Below the pieces are notes generated by a model. It made no database searches and was not told where the DNA came from. It saw only the letters and a list, made by a program, of their open reading frames with translations. This document shows, one piece after another, positions 63,200-64,000 of a stretch of DNA of 64,000 bases. Origin of the DNA: JAPKZH01 sp963715635 (GTDB lineage: Bacteria > Acidobacteriota > Aminicenantia > Aminicenantales > UBA4085); NCBI GenBank assembly GCA_963715635.1, contig OY970261.1:1736001-1800000 (forward strand), written 5' to 3'. Every line of letters begins with the position of its first letter. The stretch's first letter is position 1. The position numbers were made by a program, and so were the translations under genes.

Positions 63200-64000
63200 C
63201 TAATAATTTGAAGCTCCGAGGGCGACCGTGCCGGGAACGAATATTTGCACCCGGTTGTTGTCGCGCTCGGTGACATACACATTTCCGCGAACACCCACGG
63301 CAATTCCATAGGGAAAACTCAGCCGGCCGTTTTGCGTGCCGAACCCGCCCCACGCGCAAATCAAATTTCCGCTCTCGTCAAACTTCTGGATGCGGTGACT
63401 GCCCGAATCCGCAATATAGACGCTGTTCGTCCGGTCCACGGAGATCCCCTGGGGATTTGTAAATTCCCCGTCTTTTTTGCCGGCCTTACCCCAGCCCGCG
63501 AGCCAATCGCCCGCATTAGAGAATTTCTGCACCCTTTGGCTGTCCAGGACAAAAACCTGGCCTTTGTGATTCACCGCCACGCCCCTGAGCGCCGTGAACT
63601 CGCCGTCCCTGGTCCCTTCTTTCCCCCAGGTTTTGAGCAGCTTGCCGTCGGGAGCGTATTTTTTCACGCGCTTATTTCCGGTGTCGGCGATAAAAACATT
63701 ATCGCTGGGGTCGATGGCAATGCCCTGGGGAGTGTTGAACCCGTCATCGCCGGGGCTCGTCTTTCCCAAGTAGCCGGCAAAATTGCCCCTGGCATCCAGC
63801 TTGAGGACGGCATCCTTCTTGGCGTCCGTGATATAAATATTGCCCTGGCTGTCCGCCGCCACGCCGCCCGGGCTTTTCAAATCGCGAACTTCTTTGGCGC
63901 CCCGGGCCCCGCTGCTCAAGATGCCGCCATCAGCGCCGAGCACTTTGAACTTGACATCGCTCTCATCGACGATGAGGAGATGGTTGTCTTTATCGATGGC
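63200..64000 (-). CDS. NHL-repeat beta-propeller protein, 5' end off window
   Basis: The C-terminal 266 residues of an NHL propeller; the frame stays open to base 64000 (AIDKDNHLLIVDESDVKF). About six blades: GVAADSQGNIYITDAKKDAV, GIAIDPSDNVFIADTGNKRV, GVAVNHKGQVFVLDSQRVQK, GISVDRTNSVYIADSGSHRI and GIAVGVRGNVYVTERDNNRV. It is probably secreted or exposed and binds protein or glycan. It lies 13 nt upstream of the DUF4097 gene, so it is the first visible gene of this operon. Confidence 0.88.
   Translation of the reverse strand, partial: AIDKDNHLLIVDESDVKFKVLGADGGILSSGARGAKEVRDLKSPGGVAADSQGNIYITDAKKDAVLKLDARGNFAGYLGKTSPGDDGFNTPQGIAIDPSDNVFIADTGNKRVKKYAPDGKLLKTWGKEGTRDGEFTALRGVAVNHKGQVFVLDSQRVQKFSNAGDWLAGWGKAGKKDGEFTNPQGISVDRTNSVYIADSGSHRIQKFDESGNLICAWGGFGTQNGRLSFPYGIAVGVRGNVYVTERDNNRVQIFVPGTVALGASNY

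Overview
The window reads as a piece of an anaerobic or microaerophilic Gram-negative-type bacterial chromosome, about 55% GC. I infer, without a marker-gene tree, a member of the Acidobacteriota/Candidatus Aminicenantota sphere. The basis is the mix of a zinc-ribbon Ser/Thr kinase fused to TPRs, a VPS10/BNR 'glycosyl hydrolase', an S46 dipeptidyl-peptidase, a TonB receptor, a DUF3014/DUF4097/NHL operon, an AOR-type tungsten enzyme and FeoAB. No rRNA is present; one tRNA (Pro-GGG) is encoded. Two genes run off the edges (gcvPA at the left, an NHL-repeat protein at the right).

Layout. 1-9.3 kb is a rearranged accessory stretch: a divergent gcvPA / MttB-family pair, an IS256-family transposase remnant, a large TPR Ser/Thr kinase, three direct copies of a 180-260 bp repeat, a decayed paralogue of the kinase, and a GC-richer secreted beta-propeller gene bracketed by an 18-bp direct repeat. 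9.4-17.2 kb holds the VPS10-like protein, a galactose utilisation operon (SSS symporter, small membrane protein, GalK), a bactofilin and a CsgG-like protein. 17.2-31.7 kb is mostly housekeeping: uvrB-uvrC, acpS, feoAB, an S46 peptidase, a GT87-like membrane protein, secA, guaB. 31.7-34 kb is a redox patch: a CX4CH/beta-barrel protein, a rubredoxin-FTR beta fusion and a small thioredoxin. 34-40 kb carries pyruvate dehydrogenase E1 alpha, E1 beta and E2, then dNK-panB-panC-panD on the other strand. 40.7-46 kb is a potassium locus: a KimA-like APC permease diverging from two TrkA proteins, a 49-aa membrane protein and TrkH. 46.7-52.7 kb is a tungsten/molybdenum pterin module: AOR plus a MoaD-like carrier on the plus strand, facing mobB, a 56-aa protein, a membrane protein and a ThiF-like E1 on the minus strand. 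A frameshifted aldehyde dehydrogenase lies between the two halves, bracketed by palindromic repeats. 52.9-64 kb contains a TonB receptor behind a structured-looking leader, an HD protein, a PQQ-propeller lipoprotein, rarA, a MerR-like regulator, tRNA-Pro, surE, dedA, a radical SAM protein and the NHL-DUF4097-DUF3014 operon.

The window is also a good place to see this genome's small repeats: four copies of a REP-like palindrome beginning GGGGTCAAACCTACTC, two MITE-like inverted-repeat elements carrying GGGACCTGTCAC, and the kinase-associated repeat. Several genes (uvrB, secA, the radical SAM gene) have a -10 hexamer ending exactly 8 nt before the start codon, which points to leaderless transcripts. 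All functional calls come from reading motifs by eye; no database search was run.
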